Notes under the pieces: model-generated
What the model was told of the DNA's origin: nothing
Seen by the model: the letters and a program-made list of their open reading frames with translations, nothing else
The model's database searches: none
DNA from: a virus
DNA length: 50,291 bases
IMG/VR virus record: IMGVR_UViG_3300011115_000220
Coordinates: 1 to 50,291 of that record
Direction: 5' to 3' (one strand)
Shown: in pieces, positions 10,701 to 17,711 of the stretch
Numbering within the stretch: position 1 is the first letter of the stretch
Layout: every line of letters begins with the position of its first letter
Position numbers and translations under genes: made by a program

Positions 10701-10964
10701 GAGAAAGAAGTTAGCGCACGTCGTGTCCGCCTCTTGAACTTGCACGATATGGCTAAGACTGCGGGTGATATGGACTTAATGGCTGAAACTAAAGACGCTA
10801 TATCGGAGTTCAACAACAAGCACCCGAACAGTAAGATCACTGGCGATACCTTGCGTAAATCTGAATCGTCTCGCAAGGCGGCTGAGAAGAACATGATCAA
10901 CGGTGTCACATTCAACAAGAAGTTGCGTGGCGAGATTGAAGAGAAGTTCTTCGAGGAAGAATGA
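4716..10964 (+). CDS. Giant internal virion protein with HExxH metalloprotease-like motif
   Basis: At 2082 residues this is by far the largest gene. Residues 8-33 (GLVRFRDDLSEAELDGQLER) match the short VRFPDD-type module found at the N-terminus of many phage virion proteins. Residues about 100-340 hold Gly/Ala-rich hydrophobic segments that could insert into membranes. A Pro/Glu/Lys-rich disordered region covers about 340-900. H1097-E1098-T-V-H1101, in IIHETVHAAISHVL, is a zinc-metallopeptidase-type HExxH motif. Glycine-rich hydrophobic helices lie near residues 1808-1845. The order after the SLT protein suggests an ejected core protein, as T7 gp16 is. Whether the HETVH site is active cannot be told. 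The ATG at 4716 has no clear Shine-Dalgarno. The gene ends just before the convergent terminator. Confidence 0.75.
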   Translation: MILNLPKIGLVRFRDDLSEAELDGQLERLSKKYDFEIPRGQLTTGEMFSKSLSRGAKQLGSTFGDVIPAMGASALGFDEYAAKQMEEAQDTQREINKYYAPQYRDTGDIKGIGDLPGFALETITEQIPNIATALVPGGIGGTIARRAGVAAAERAAMPLIESGATAAELARVAGRTGAEYATRGQNLGVFLGSYAQNAPEVFQNIYEKTGELAPGAAMLFGSASAALDSVLPAQLLRNVTGPVKVGIIEKLLERSGMDKGLLRSVSAGMLKGTGAESLTEGMQEAISIAAENFVDKHEAVFGSREWNRIMESAVRGAVAGGAFGGVGGGAEAFRAGQERKGQYAQAMAQRQQRLLAGEVGRQSEQIESFGADQQQMQLPGFEIGPASGLLPPAEPAPPVLKEPKGKQLGLFGDEGLPTKEAEASKLRGDKAIANQERLAQQRESAEVKAAQAKLKAAINDLTDTPTNLVGLAKQPSPLAQTIAQAQGDLDALASKRGPKAEAIPEPKVVQKATPLTPQQLPTTINDEVLKGLGIGHTAILRKNKLLEGKDISKPADAAEVKRILEAYAENRSEPIRQKIEAYLSRPEFQGAQNVAGLNAEPSGGSPSVDGGSNLVTPAETDAGLKRDGDVYVEPDVGNIDAREEQPATSVIEEEQPAPTVTLPPEVQAAKDLLDAIDKGGVPLNPSKINAIARNLGLEVKKSAKPEETIARLREAVARAAQPMGFIDTQLDEGTTSGIETSETIEAAQEGQTQSVAGEPLSKKAATDEKKAEKGASADTQERRTFVRAIDKLVDNLITSEIRKAEKAANLNTGEVQLPTTFVGTDIHNLLRLPRLLSEFIRLQEVIPKIEEAPQRAKNEKAFKQIAEGINRSGVFAKEAIGALNGGFRNDPEALLGVLNKAGTESLADFVSEKIEAAKQEVAARRKEDQPPEPKKSTNQLSKTRLKRAINEVYHNWTRSNKQRAAFEEMVNQGKGLEAIDQVLESLDPESRQNLKSELNFIYGQEMFLPKAIGPALDADGRALAEKGNFKDLLSHIINKTDNKLVRQILRKIQSLGIAPKIVIGDVGRENHAGVYDPATNTITLDPDFGLNHHTIIHETVHAAISHVLRSPNNKLTQAFVQFFEQIKNQMGSAYGGQDIQEFASELVGNPEFQALLKTIKAPRSENMFVNMMQAIAEFFGFRNAYKEGMKFVNDAIDISSKVEVTPAEKMFLSMGSAVNSAFNTVGQIGQNMPSLAGQTLEDTKNLFSNVKDFGWMKTAMGMLRLDNINTLYKKELPSIQKLIDALELRNGMQEQRISAINKDYKRFSDIAKANPQAMKRMDDMAIDARLYEVDPLDANFKTTPANAAQYHRLRNIYTSLPSDVQTVYRDIRNFYTKSLNEYEQLLLRSVSPSLAAKLTQQFATRKKLTAYIPFLRSGDFWLEFADPATGERAAMAFESIRERQQFVDTILKPQNIQSKSYRNLQNILFDPSSIPPTSFVGKIMADLQKQGASQQQLDSVYQAYLTLFPAESIAKQFLKSKNVLGMERDIVKGYGTTAVKWARKLSSSEYAPQIDRALGEIKAQAENVNRLDVTAAAENIMEQKEFLHNPTFNAFTQAATTLSYFEYIAGNISSALINITSLPMLVWPILGGKFGFDKTTSAMTAASRVAINGMEKDARYKKLYETMMNHGQLEHTMAREVLEGRRQKTTEFTGLKGRILDGLSIPFAATERYNRATTAIAAYDLARQSGMSEADAIQYAVTTTKDVHTSGLAATAPKWMQNPVGRVFFTFKSFVWNSAFIMARAFHQAFKGETPAIQHAARRQLLGTYGMAMAFGGVKGMPFYGAISTLATMIQALFGDDDEPFDFNEEMRDFFGELGYKGAFNYVTNLELSNRVGIATDLIFRDDPRGVAEHGYILSAMQQMFGPAGSYAVSVGNGINMIKEGNVERGVEAIMPSFVRNGMKGIRYMSEGALTLKGDPVDEDINAYNSLMQAIGFSPADLSSNYEKTSAAKSYEKEVSARRVRLLNLHDMAKTAGDMDLMAETKDAISEFNNKHPNSKITGDTLRKSESSRKAAEKNMINGVTFNKKLRGEIEEKFFEEE

Positions 10965-10991
10965 AAAAAAGCCCCTGACTAAGCAGGGGCT
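10963..10991 (-). terminator. Rho-independent terminator for the leftward early operon
   Basis: AGCCCCTG (10970-10977) pairs perfectly with CAGGGGCT (10984-10991) around a 6-base loop. Read on the minus strand the stem is followed by seven T residues; on the plus strand it is followed by TAAATAC. It is therefore built to stop leftward transcription where it meets the end of the giant late gene. Confidence 0.9.
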
Positions 10992-10998
10992 AAATACT

Positions 10999-11229
10999 TC
11001 AAGCAGAAGTAGAGTGCGGGGCGAGTATAACCTCCCTGCGCCATACACGCAACCCATACACGCCATTTTCTATAACTTGTTTTGAAACAACGTCTAAACC
11101 CAACCTGGCGCACTCGCTCATAACAAACTTTTGCACCTGCTTCCTCTGTAGGCAAGGTATAAAGAAAGACGTTCCGGGCTGAAACTTAACCCATTCAATC
11201 AGTATCGACAGGTTGAATACCGTTGTCAT
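10999..11229 (-). CDS. Small conserved-looking phage protein of unknown function
   Basis: This 76-residue protein is the last gene of the leftward operon and overlaps the end of the primase-helicase gene by 35 bases. It carries a compact aromatic core, EWVKFQPGTSFFIPCLQ, followed by an amphipathic helix (RKQVQKFVMSECARLGLDV) and a strand (GVYGLRVWR). This looks like a small alpha/beta fold with no catalytic signature. The ATG at 11227-11229 is the only reasonable start. It lies directly upstream of the terminator and is probably co-transcribed with the replication genes. I do not recognise the family. Confidence 0.65.
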   Translation of the reverse strand: MTTVFNLSILIEWVKFQPGTSFFIPCLQRKQVQKFVMSECARLGLDVVSKQVIENGVYGLRVWRREVILAPHSTSA

Positions 11230-14044
11230 CTAGCAACACATTCTCATTAAAGAAGTCCAGTTTAGTAGTGTCAAAGCACAGGGCGTTCACAGGGGCTTGC
11301 ATGTTTGCAAGGGTGCCAGCCGTCATGCGTTTCTTCTTGGTGTCAACCAGTGCTTTACTCTTGCGGTAGCCACTCAAGGACTCTTCGTAGTTGATAAAGT
11401 TCTTAGAGCAATCGTCTCGGTAGGTGCGGTTCACCACATACAGCATCTTGGTATCGGGCTCGTAGCGTGCAGTCAATGCGCCACGTGGCTCCTTAATCGG
11501 CCCATGCTCTAATCCGTTCTTAGCCTTGTCGCCATTGATCACAAGAATCTCATGGAAGTGACGTTGCAAAAAGCCACCTAAGAAATCGTCACCGTCAAAC
11601 ATGTATTCACGATTGCGAATACGGGTCTCATTAATTAAGCCCACTGCGTAGTTAAACACTGGCTTGATCGGTATGTCGTGCAGTCCAAGGTACTTGGCAA
11701 TAGAGCCACCAGTTATAGCTAGTGACGCCATAAGAGCCCAATAGCGTTCAGCGTTCTTAATACCAGCGGCTTGCTCAATACGCACCTGCACATCAGCCAT
11801 CTTAGCTTTAACCATAGGCAACTGACCCACAAGAGCCTGAGAGAACGGCTCCATTGCATGCCCATAGTTGTTCATCAATTGACCAAAGTGTTGCCGTGCC
11901 CAAGTCGCATCGTCAAATGGGTCAGGTTTGATGTTGATCTCCAAAATCCTCTTTAACTCGCCATCTGGAAAGCCTTTTATGGATAACAGTGCGTCAGTCA
12001 CGTACCGGTTGGATGAAGTGATCAAGCCAGTTTGAAACTTGGTATCGTTCCTACGCTCTGCGTTCTCGTGTTGCTTCAAACGATTCTTGCCACGACCTGA
12101 AGTCACGTCATACACTTGGTTTGACATTTGCTCGGGCGGCATATTTGTGATCTCGTCCATGGTCACTGCCAAGTTCTGCATCACACCAAGGCGGCTCATG
12201 CGTGAGTTGTATGTGTCCTTGGGGGAGAGCAAGAGTTCCTTGGGTCTGCCGTAGATACTGTTGATGGCTTGCAAGATTGTGGTCTTGCCTGAACCTGACT
12301 CACGGCTAACTAAGTTGAGCAAGAAGCCGTCAAGTGCTGTGAACTTCATTAGCATCGTGCCAAACCCCATAAAGAAAGCAAAGGCTCTAGCCTCCATACC
12401 TTCACGACCATAGGCGTTGATTGTGTTCTTCCATACTTGGAAGTCGCCCTTAACTTGGAATAGCGGCACCAGTGGTAGTGTGGGCGCAGATGGCGGGCTA
12501 TATACCGTCTCAGTTGCACGGATTTCTCTGTCACCAATAATGATGGCTGACTCGTCCTCAACCCAACCAAATTGTTTGTGCGCTTTCTCAGCTTGTGAAT
12601 TCATCTGTAATTCCTCAACCCATTTTGTAACGTAGTACATGAGTGCGTCTTGTTTCTTTCCAAGAGCAGTCACGCCAAATGAAGCTACTGTTGCAATAAA
12701 CTTGTCCTTAGACAGCACGTTGGGCAGGGTCATAATCCACTCACGCACTCCGTCTCTAGGTAGGTGCAACCGCAGTAGCAGGGTCTCACCTAAGTCGGGG
12801 TCTTGCATACGCTTGACTACATAGAAGTCATAGGGGTACACAATCTCTTCTGTATCGTTGCCATCTTTGTCTTTGGCACGTTGGTATATACCGCCCATCT
12901 TGCCCCTGAAGAATGGAAAGGGGTACTTGGGAATTACAAACGTCTTGGCTTCTTTAGTCTCAGGCTCTAGGTCTGTGACGATGTTGTCTTCTTCAGTGGC
13001 TTCAATGATTTCTTTGCCAATCTGAATAGGGGATGTGATTTTTAGCTTGCAGCCCTCACAGCCTTGTGCAAACAACTTTTTAAATGTCTCGCAAGTGTAG
13101 GGGCCCCGCGTCTCGTTGGCTTTGCGATCAGTCTCACGCTCTGAATAGTCAGGGTGCTGATTAGAGATGACATGGATGGCTTTGTCTCTATCGACACACT
13201 GTTGAGCAATACTCAGCCCCGCCCGCCACAAAGGTTCATCTATCGTTGTTTGGTTGTGGTAGATGTTCAAGAGTTGATTGCATCCATTGCCTTCAACGGA
13301 CTTAATCAGGATGGTCTTGAAGCGGGACTGACTGCTACCCATCAGTGCAAGGGTCAGTGGGTCTAGCTGACGTTTGAAGTCAGCCTTGTCCAGCATCTTT
13401 AAAATATCTTCAGACGGTACAAGAAGTTTTTCAATCTCGTCAATCGTCATTGTGGGTGCTACGTATAGCACTTCCACTGGAATAGGATTGGTTGGGTCTT
13501 TTACGTGAAAGGTTTCAGGCACCCTAAGAACACGTGCGGCTTCGCCAGTAACGGCAGGGTCAACATCAAACTTATGTTCAACGCACAACTCTTTAAGGCG
13601 GTCAGCATGGCTCCTCCACTGCTTACGTGGGATAGCCTTATCCAGTACCCAATACACGTGGGCACCCAAACCCGACTTTACGATAGTCGGTCGTGGTAGC
13701 TTTGTTATCTTACAAAAGCTTTTTAATGCAATTAACCCTTCGCCCAAATCTGCAAAAGGCTTACCAGTGCCGCAATCAAGATCAATATAAAACGACTTTA
13801 GATAAAGCGCATTATTCGTAGTACGGCCCTCTTGCGGGTCGCCATACTTAGCCATAGCAAAGAACGCATTAAATTCTTCTTGCACTAACACGTCTGCTTG
13901 CGTGCTTATGTCATCTATGCTCTCTACAAACTTCTGCCTAACAACATCTTTTTCGTTAACTGTCTTGATTCCGAATGTGCAGTAGTGCTCGCCTTGCTCT
14001 AGTGGTGGGAGCACCAGTGCGAGAAACTCTTTTCTCGAAATCAT
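11195..14044 (-). CDS. AEP-type primase fused to superfamily helicase (primase-helicase)
   Basis: This is a 949-residue two-part replication enzyme. Residues 1-200 are an archaeo-eukaryotic-type primase (prim-pol) domain: the metal-binding pair D88-x-D90 in SFYIDLDCG, the nucleotide-binding S124GLGAH129, and a basic segment RVLRVPET (171-178). A Cys cluster at about 318-332 (YTC-x11-CEGC) with an upstream His may bind zinc. Residues about 370-800 form the helicase: Walker A RESGSGKTT (K587) and Walker B LAVTMDE (D630-E631), resembling the DUF927/D5-like ATPases. It should lay primers and unwind the fork for the phage PolA encoded upstream. The SD AAGGAC precedes ATG 14044. Confidence 0.9.
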   Translation of the reverse strand: MISRKEFLALVLPPLEQGEHYCTFGIKTVNEKDVVRQKFVESIDDISTQADVLVQEEFNAFFAMAKYGDPQEGRTTNNALYLKSFYIDLDCGTGKPFADLGEGLIALKSFCKITKLPRPTIVKSGLGAHVYWVLDKAIPRKQWRSHADRLKELCVEHKFDVDPAVTGEAARVLRVPETFHVKDPTNPIPVEVLYVAPTMTIDEIEKLLVPSEDILKMLDKADFKRQLDPLTLALMGSSQSRFKTILIKSVEGNGCNQLLNIYHNQTTIDEPLWRAGLSIAQQCVDRDKAIHVISNQHPDYSERETDRKANETRGPYTCETFKKLFAQGCEGCKLKITSPIQIGKEIIEATEEDNIVTDLEPETKEAKTFVIPKYPFPFFRGKMGGIYQRAKDKDGNDTEEIVYPYDFYVVKRMQDPDLGETLLLRLHLPRDGVREWIMTLPNVLSKDKFIATVASFGVTALGKKQDALMYYVTKWVEELQMNSQAEKAHKQFGWVEDESAIIIGDREIRATETVYSPPSAPTLPLVPLFQVKGDFQVWKNTINAYGREGMEARAFAFFMGFGTMLMKFTALDGFLLNLVSRESGSGKTTILQAINSIYGRPKELLLSPKDTYNSRMSRLGVMQNLAVTMDEITNMPPEQMSNQVYDVTSGRGKNRLKQHENAERRNDTKFQTGLITSSNRYVTDALLSIKGFPDGELKRILEINIKPDPFDDATWARQHFGQLMNNYGHAMEPFSQALVGQLPMVKAKMADVQVRIEQAAGIKNAERYWALMASLAITGGSIAKYLGLHDIPIKPVFNYAVGLINETRIRNREYMFDGDDFLGGFLQRHFHEILVINGDKAKNGLEHGPIKEPRGALTARYEPDTKMLYVVNRTYRDDCSKNFINYEESLSGYRKSKALVDTKKKRMTAGTLANMQAPVNALCFDTTKLDFFNENVLLDDNGIQPVDTD

Positions 14045-14132
14045 AGCCGTCCTTGGTATCGTCTTTTAAAAGAGAAAGGCAGGGATGAGACGGAACATCC
14101 TTTTCGGGAGCTACCCTAGCCTACTCAAACTA

Positions 14133-14360
14133 TTAAGCTAACTTTGCAATTAGCTTGTGCATCTTGTCTGCGTACTTACCTGACACTACGGTTTTTCCAC
14201 GGAACCAAGAATATACAGTCACTCGGCTTACACCGAAGAACTCAGCAACGTCAGTTACGGGTATATCCCTATCTAAGCAGAGCATCCCTAACTTGACCCC
14301 GAGCAAGGTTTGATTAGCTTCCTTGATTTCTCGGGCGGTAAGTGTGGAATACCCTGCCAT
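14133..14360 (-). CDS. Small helix-turn-helix DNA-binding protein
   Basis: This 75-residue protein has a textbook HTH at residues about 36-55: VTDVAEFFGVSRVTVYSWFRG, with Gly in the turn and a recognition helix SRVTVYSWF. It starts in a TAATG overlap with the preceding ssDNA-binding-like gene, so the two are translationally coupled. The size and single HTH suggest a Cro-like or accessory regulator. Its position inside the replication operon, ahead of the primase-helicase, makes either autoregulation or an origin-related role possible. The target site is not known from the sequence. Confidence 0.75.
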   Translation of the reverse strand: MAGYSTLTAREIKEANQTLLGVKLGMLCLDRDIPVTDVAEFFGVSRVTVYSWFRGKTVVSGKYADKMHKLIAKLA

Positions 14361-15253
14361 TACTCATCGTCCCAAGCCTCAAGAATCTTGGACAAGTCCT
14401 TCTTAGGGGCTTCTTCCTCTTTCTTGGCGACTCGTTTAGTGGGTTCTTCCACTGGCTCAGCTTCAACCTTGGCGGGTTTGGCTTCTGCTTTAGGCTCAGC
14501 CTTGGGTGCTTCCAACTTGGCGGGTTTAATGCCATCAGCTTCAGCCACAGTCATGGTGATTGCTTTCATAGCAGATTCAGACTTACCCTGCTCAATAGCA
14601 ATGTTATGCTCTGATGCTTCCAAGACTCTGACAGGCTTAAATGTCAGCTTAGGTGTTGCGCTGTCTGTGTCGAAACGCATCTCAGTAACAACTGCAGTAA
14701 TTGGAATACCTTTACTGCCAATCATCTTTGCGTATGTCTGCAAAGGCCACTTCCCGGGTTCGCCTGCACCGAAGATTGATGCGGCAGGCAGGGTCAGTTG
14801 GAACACATCACCCTTCAAGTCGTTTGCCAAAGCCACGGCAAGACGCTGGCTAAAACGGCAAGCACGGCTGTCACCCTGACCTGAACCCTTCATGTTTTTG
14901 TCGCAGTCCATGCAACGCTTCGCTTGAGGCATAGTTGACTTAGCATCAGGGAAGTCGCCATCGGCAGACCAACAATCGGGTGCGGCAGGTTCGCTACCTT
15001 CACTGTACGTTTTTAAATAGAAAGTGCGTGACACTTTTGGTGAAGCGGCAACGACCACCACGTTCATTGAACGCTCTTCGTTCTTCGCAACTTCTTTTCC
15101 GTTGACCATCATGCGCCATACACCGCCCTTGATGGAGATACGTTTCATACCACCACCCGCACCGCCCATCAGCGACTTAGTGGTTTCGTCAAGTTCTACC
15201 TCTTTCAAATACGAGGGTAGACCACCATCCAACATTGCAAGTTCGTTACTCAT
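14360..15253 (-). CDS. Putative single-stranded DNA-binding protein with acidic tail
   Basis: This 297-residue protein starts with SD AGGAG six bases from the ATG. Residues about 35-230 form a compact domain rich in strands (KRISIKGGVWRMMVNGKEV, MNVVVVAASP, KGDVFQLTLPAASIFG, ITAVVTEMRFDTDSATPKL). A Cys set in the middle (CMDCDKNMKGSGQGDSRAC) could bind zinc. The last 70 residues are an Ala/Lys/Glu/Pro linker ending in ILEAWDDE. An acidic tip after a disordered linker is the hallmark of ssDNA-binding proteins such as T7 gp2.5 and bacterial SSB. Sitting between helicase and primase genes supports the call, but no OB-fold was demonstrated. Confidence 0.5.
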   Translation of the reverse strand: MSNELAMLDGGLPSYLKEVELDETTKSLMGGAGGGMKRISIKGGVWRMMVNGKEVAKNEERSMNVVVVAASPKVSRTFYLKTYSEGSEPAAPDCWSADGDFPDAKSTMPQAKRCMDCDKNMKGSGQGDSRACRFSQRLAVALANDLKGDVFQLTLPAASIFGAGEPGKWPLQTYAKMIGSKGIPITAVVTEMRFDTDSATPKLTFKPVRVLEASEHNIAIEQGKSESAMKAITMTVAEADGIKPAKLEAPKAEPKAEAKPAKVEAEPVEEPTKRVAKKEEEAPKKDLSKILEAWDDE

Positions 15254-15262
15254 TTTCTGCTC

Positions 15263-15646
15263 CTAGCGTTTTACGATTACTATAGTTTGATTGACGTCCG
15301 CATTTAGCCCCGGCGGATGAAGATCGGGGTTTTCCTCAAGAAATTGAGCCATGTTCGTGCTGTTGATACGTTGTTGCATCAACGAAAAGGCATCGTTATC
15401 TTTGAGAAATTTGAAAAAAGAATCCCAGTCACTAGTCCAGTAATTCTTTGTGATTCTGCGTGAGACCGTACCAAATTGCGTACGTATCGTTTGGGCACCT
15501 TCAGCCTTGCAAATCTCTAACAGTTGACTTCCAACAGTGTCTTGTTGCTCCTTGAGTTCAGCAACTTGCTTCTCAAGTTCACGTCGCTTGTCACGAATCT
15601 TCACGTAGATTTTTGCTAGCTTTTCGGTATTGGCTTCTTCACTCAT
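15263..15646 (-). CDS. Coiled-coil plus small C-terminal domain, replication-operon protein
   Basis: The 127-residue product begins at ATG 15646, preceded by AAAGGAGAG five to six bases upstream; a longer frame exists but its extension overlaps the promoter. Residues about 8-50 form a heptad-rich helix (KIYVKIRDKRRELEKQVAEL and on). The C-terminal half (FGTVSRRITKNYWTSDWDSF, then LEENPDLHPPGLNADVNQ) is compact and ends in a hydrophobic strand. The shape recalls phage Gam-like or Gp157-like proteins, which have an N-terminal coiled coil, but identity cannot be assigned. It is the first gene after a strong promoter and heads the unit that continues to 10999. Confidence 0.6.
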   Translation of the reverse strand: MSEEANTEKLAKIYVKIRDKRRELEKQVAELKEQQDTVGSQLLEICKAEGAQTIRTQFGTVSRRITKNYWTSDWDSFFKFLKDNDAFSLMQQRINSTNMAQFLEENPDLHPPGLNADVNQTIVIVKR

Positions 15647-15676
15647 TGCACTCTCCTTTTTGTTGTTGGGATATGG

Positions 15677-15705
15677 AATATAGGGGCTCCACTTTACAAT
15701 GTCAA
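15677..15705 (-). promoter_or_regulatory. Sigma-70 promoter, leftward (TTGACA-17-TATATT)
   Basis: Read on the minus strand, TTGACA (15705-15700) is followed after 17 bases by TATATT (15682-15677), one mismatch from consensus. The start of transcription would fall near 15670, about 24 bases before ATG 15646. The -35 hexamer contains the TGA stop codon of the upstream SNF2 gene. Confidence 0.85.
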
Positions 15706-17243
15706 GTGTCTTCCACAATATTTTTATAAAGATCAATTAATCGTGTGTGAATGTCTACTTTTTCCGACAGCATCTTGTAGATGCGTTTTTCTACAGGACT
15801 ACCTTGCAGATGCACAACAGTGCAAGGGTTGCGTTGACCAGCACGATGCACACGTGCATTAGCTTGTAGATACGTCTCTATAGAAGTGATCGGCCCCCAC
15901 CAGACAACAACATTTGCGGCATGAAGCGTTACGCCATGTGCGGCTGCCTGGGGTTGTATTACAAGCACTTGTGGATACTTCTCTGTTTGAAACTTAGCAA
16001 ACACTTCGGTGCGTTTGTTGACGGGCACACCACCATTGATAACTTCACAAGTAATGCCGTTGGTTTTAAGTTCTTCAGATACGATCTCAATAGCGTGCCT
16101 GAACGGAGCAAACACAATTACTTTGTGGCTTGCTTCTTCGATGACCTCCAACAACGCAGTCATACGGCTCTTTGCATCAAATGCAACTACTTCGCCACTG
16201 TCCGAGTACACCGCACCACAAGAAAGTTGTAGAAGCTTGTTCAAGTTTGCGGCGGCGTTTACTGTAGTGATTTCTTCCCCTGCCGCCACAGTCATCATGT
16301 TCTTGCGAATAGTCTCGTAGTACTTCATCTGTTGTGGTGTCAGAGGCACATCACGAGTTACGTAGGTCATCTCGGGCAAGTCAAGACACTCGTCCTTGGT
16401 AAAACGGATCGCTGGTTGAAGAGCATCGTGCAACACCTTTTCTGATGTAGCTTTTGGCACCCATTTGAACTGCGTGATCTTCTGCATCACTTGGTCACGA
16501 AACGCACCAAAGAACTTGGGCACGCCCGATGGGTTGATAATTTTTGCTAGTCCATACGCATCAATAGGCGACTGCGATGCAGGGGTTCCTGTCAACATCC
16601 ATACCCACATGTCAGGCTTGAGCGCAGAGTTCAGTGTCTTCCAACGTTTTGTCGATACGTTCTTATAAGCATTAGCCTCGTCAATCACAACCAAATCAAA
16701 GTTCTTCACCTCGTCTTTGATAATGTCAAGCCCATCAAAGTTGCAGATCACAAAGTCAGCATTACCCTTGGCGGCTCCGATGCGCTTCTCCTTGGAGTAG
16801 CTGTGCGCAATAGCGCATGACCGATGCATCGCAAATTTAAATAGGTCTGCCTCCCATGCCGATGACATGATGGACAGTGGGCACAGCACCAAGACACGCT
16901 TGATCGCACCAATGTTTATCAGGTAGTCAGCCGCCCAAATAACACTGGATGTTTTACCAGTACCCTGCTCGTTGAAGCAGAACGCACGCCTGTGCATGGT
17001 AAGGAACGATGATGTGACCTTCTGATGGTCAAACGGCTTGTATAGCCCTGTCCACTCGTAGTGTGCATTGATAGGCGAAGGCACGTTCTTGATGCGTAAG
17101 TTCTTTAGCACCTGAGCCTCTTCTAGCCCCCACTTCACTAGCACCTCATTGTTTCCCAATAGCTGGCTTTTGGGAATAACTGTTGTAATTCGGTTTGGTT
17201 CCCGAACTTTTAGCAACAACGCTTTGTTGTTAATTATTTGCAT
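15702..17243 (-). CDS. SNF2/SF2-family DNA helicase-translocase
   Basis: This is a 513-residue superfamily 2 ATPase. Motif I NEQGTGKTS is at residues about 91-99 (K97), motif II is DEAN (188-191), motif III LTGTPASQSP, and motif VI QANARVHRAGQ near residue 470, the SNF2-type form of the arginine-finger motif. Phage SNF2 proteins act on DNA forks or displace proteins in replication and recombination. ATG 17243 is preferred because an upstream GTG (17285) would extend 55 bases into the previous gene and has no Shine-Dalgarno; the chosen start overlaps that gene by only 14 bases. Its stop codon lies inside the -35 box of the promoter for the next unit. Confidence 0.9.
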   Translation of the reverse strand: MQIINNKALLLKVREPNRITTVIPKSQLLGNNEVLVKWGLEEAQVLKNLRIKNVPSPINAHYEWTGLYKPFDHQKVTSSFLTMHRRAFCFNEQGTGKTSSVIWAADYLINIGAIKRVLVLCPLSIMSSAWEADLFKFAMHRSCAIAHSYSKEKRIGAAKGNADFVICNFDGLDIIKDEVKNFDLVVIDEANAYKNVSTKRWKTLNSALKPDMWVWMLTGTPASQSPIDAYGLAKIINPSGVPKFFGAFRDQVMQKITQFKWVPKATSEKVLHDALQPAIRFTKDECLDLPEMTYVTRDVPLTPQQMKYYETIRKNMMTVAAGEEITTVNAAANLNKLLQLSCGAVYSDSGEVVAFDAKSRMTALLEVIEEASHKVIVFAPFRHAIEIVSEELKTNGITCEVINGGVPVNKRTEVFAKFQTEKYPQVLVIQPQAAAHGVTLHAANVVVWWGPITSIETYLQANARVHRAGQRNPCTVVHLQGSPVEKRIYKMLSEKVDIHTRLIDLYKNIVEDT

Positions 17244-17451
17244 TTTGTCGGTAGTATTTTGCGATTGAACTCTGCACAGCACCACGTTCTGTTTTGGTTG
17301 GGTTGCCGTCCATTACGACGTAGTTTTTTCTATTAACTACATCACACGCATATAGTTCTTCTCTGTCTATATGCGTACCCTTCACAACCTTGCACATCAG
17401 TAAGTACCGATCTTGTAGTTTTAACAAAGCTTCAAACTCTTCTCTTGTCAT
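17230..17451 (-). CDS. Small hypothetical protein upstream of SNF2 helicase
   Basis: This 73-residue protein starts at ATG 17451, with GGAG eleven bases upstream; a GTG at 17499 would add 16 residues but runs through a perfect inverted repeat and is less likely. The N-terminus TREEFEALLKLQDRYLLM is a clear amphipathic helix. The C-terminus has strands around ELYACDVVNRKNYVVMDG. It overlaps the helicase gene by 14 bases and is probably coupled to it. No family is recognised. Confidence 0.55.
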   Translation of the reverse strand: MTREEFEALLKLQDRYLLMCKVVKGTHIDREELYACDVVNRKNYVVMDGNPTKTERGAVQSSIAKYYRQNANN

Positions 17452-17711
17452 TTGCACTCTAACTCCAAATAGGATATAGACCGAATGTGTGTTTTTCACA
17501 TTCAGTCAAAATGAAGTACTACTTACGGTAGTCACTCGGTTGGCTCGGCTCCCCCAAAATCAAAGATCGTCATCAAGGAGAAAAAAAGGAAGCTACCAAC
17601 TGATGCGGTTAATTTGAGGATTCCAACATCCTCACCTTCGTCACTCACACCTTACACGAAGGTTATGCAAAGGCAATCTGCCACTCCATTCTGCATACGC
17701 TACACAGAATG
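17452..17711. other. 260-bp non-coding gap rich in inverted repeats
   Basis: This is the largest gap inside the leftward gene block before 30 kb. It contains several perfect inverted repeats: GAATGTG/CACATTC (17483-17503), ACTAC/GTAGT near 17520-17535, GAGGAT/ATCCTC near 17620-17637, CTTCGT/ACGAAG (about 17638-17663) and CATTCTG/CAGAATG (about 17688-17711). No open frame, tRNA or consensus promoter was found. A TTGACA lies at its right edge but lacks a matching -10. It may be a structured leader or a small RNA. Confidence 0.5.

Noticed and set aside
17560-17650. Possible tRNA (stretch containing CAGTTGGTAG on the minus strand)
   Set aside because: No acceptor stem, no T-loop and no anticodon arm could be drawn; only isolated hairpins are present.
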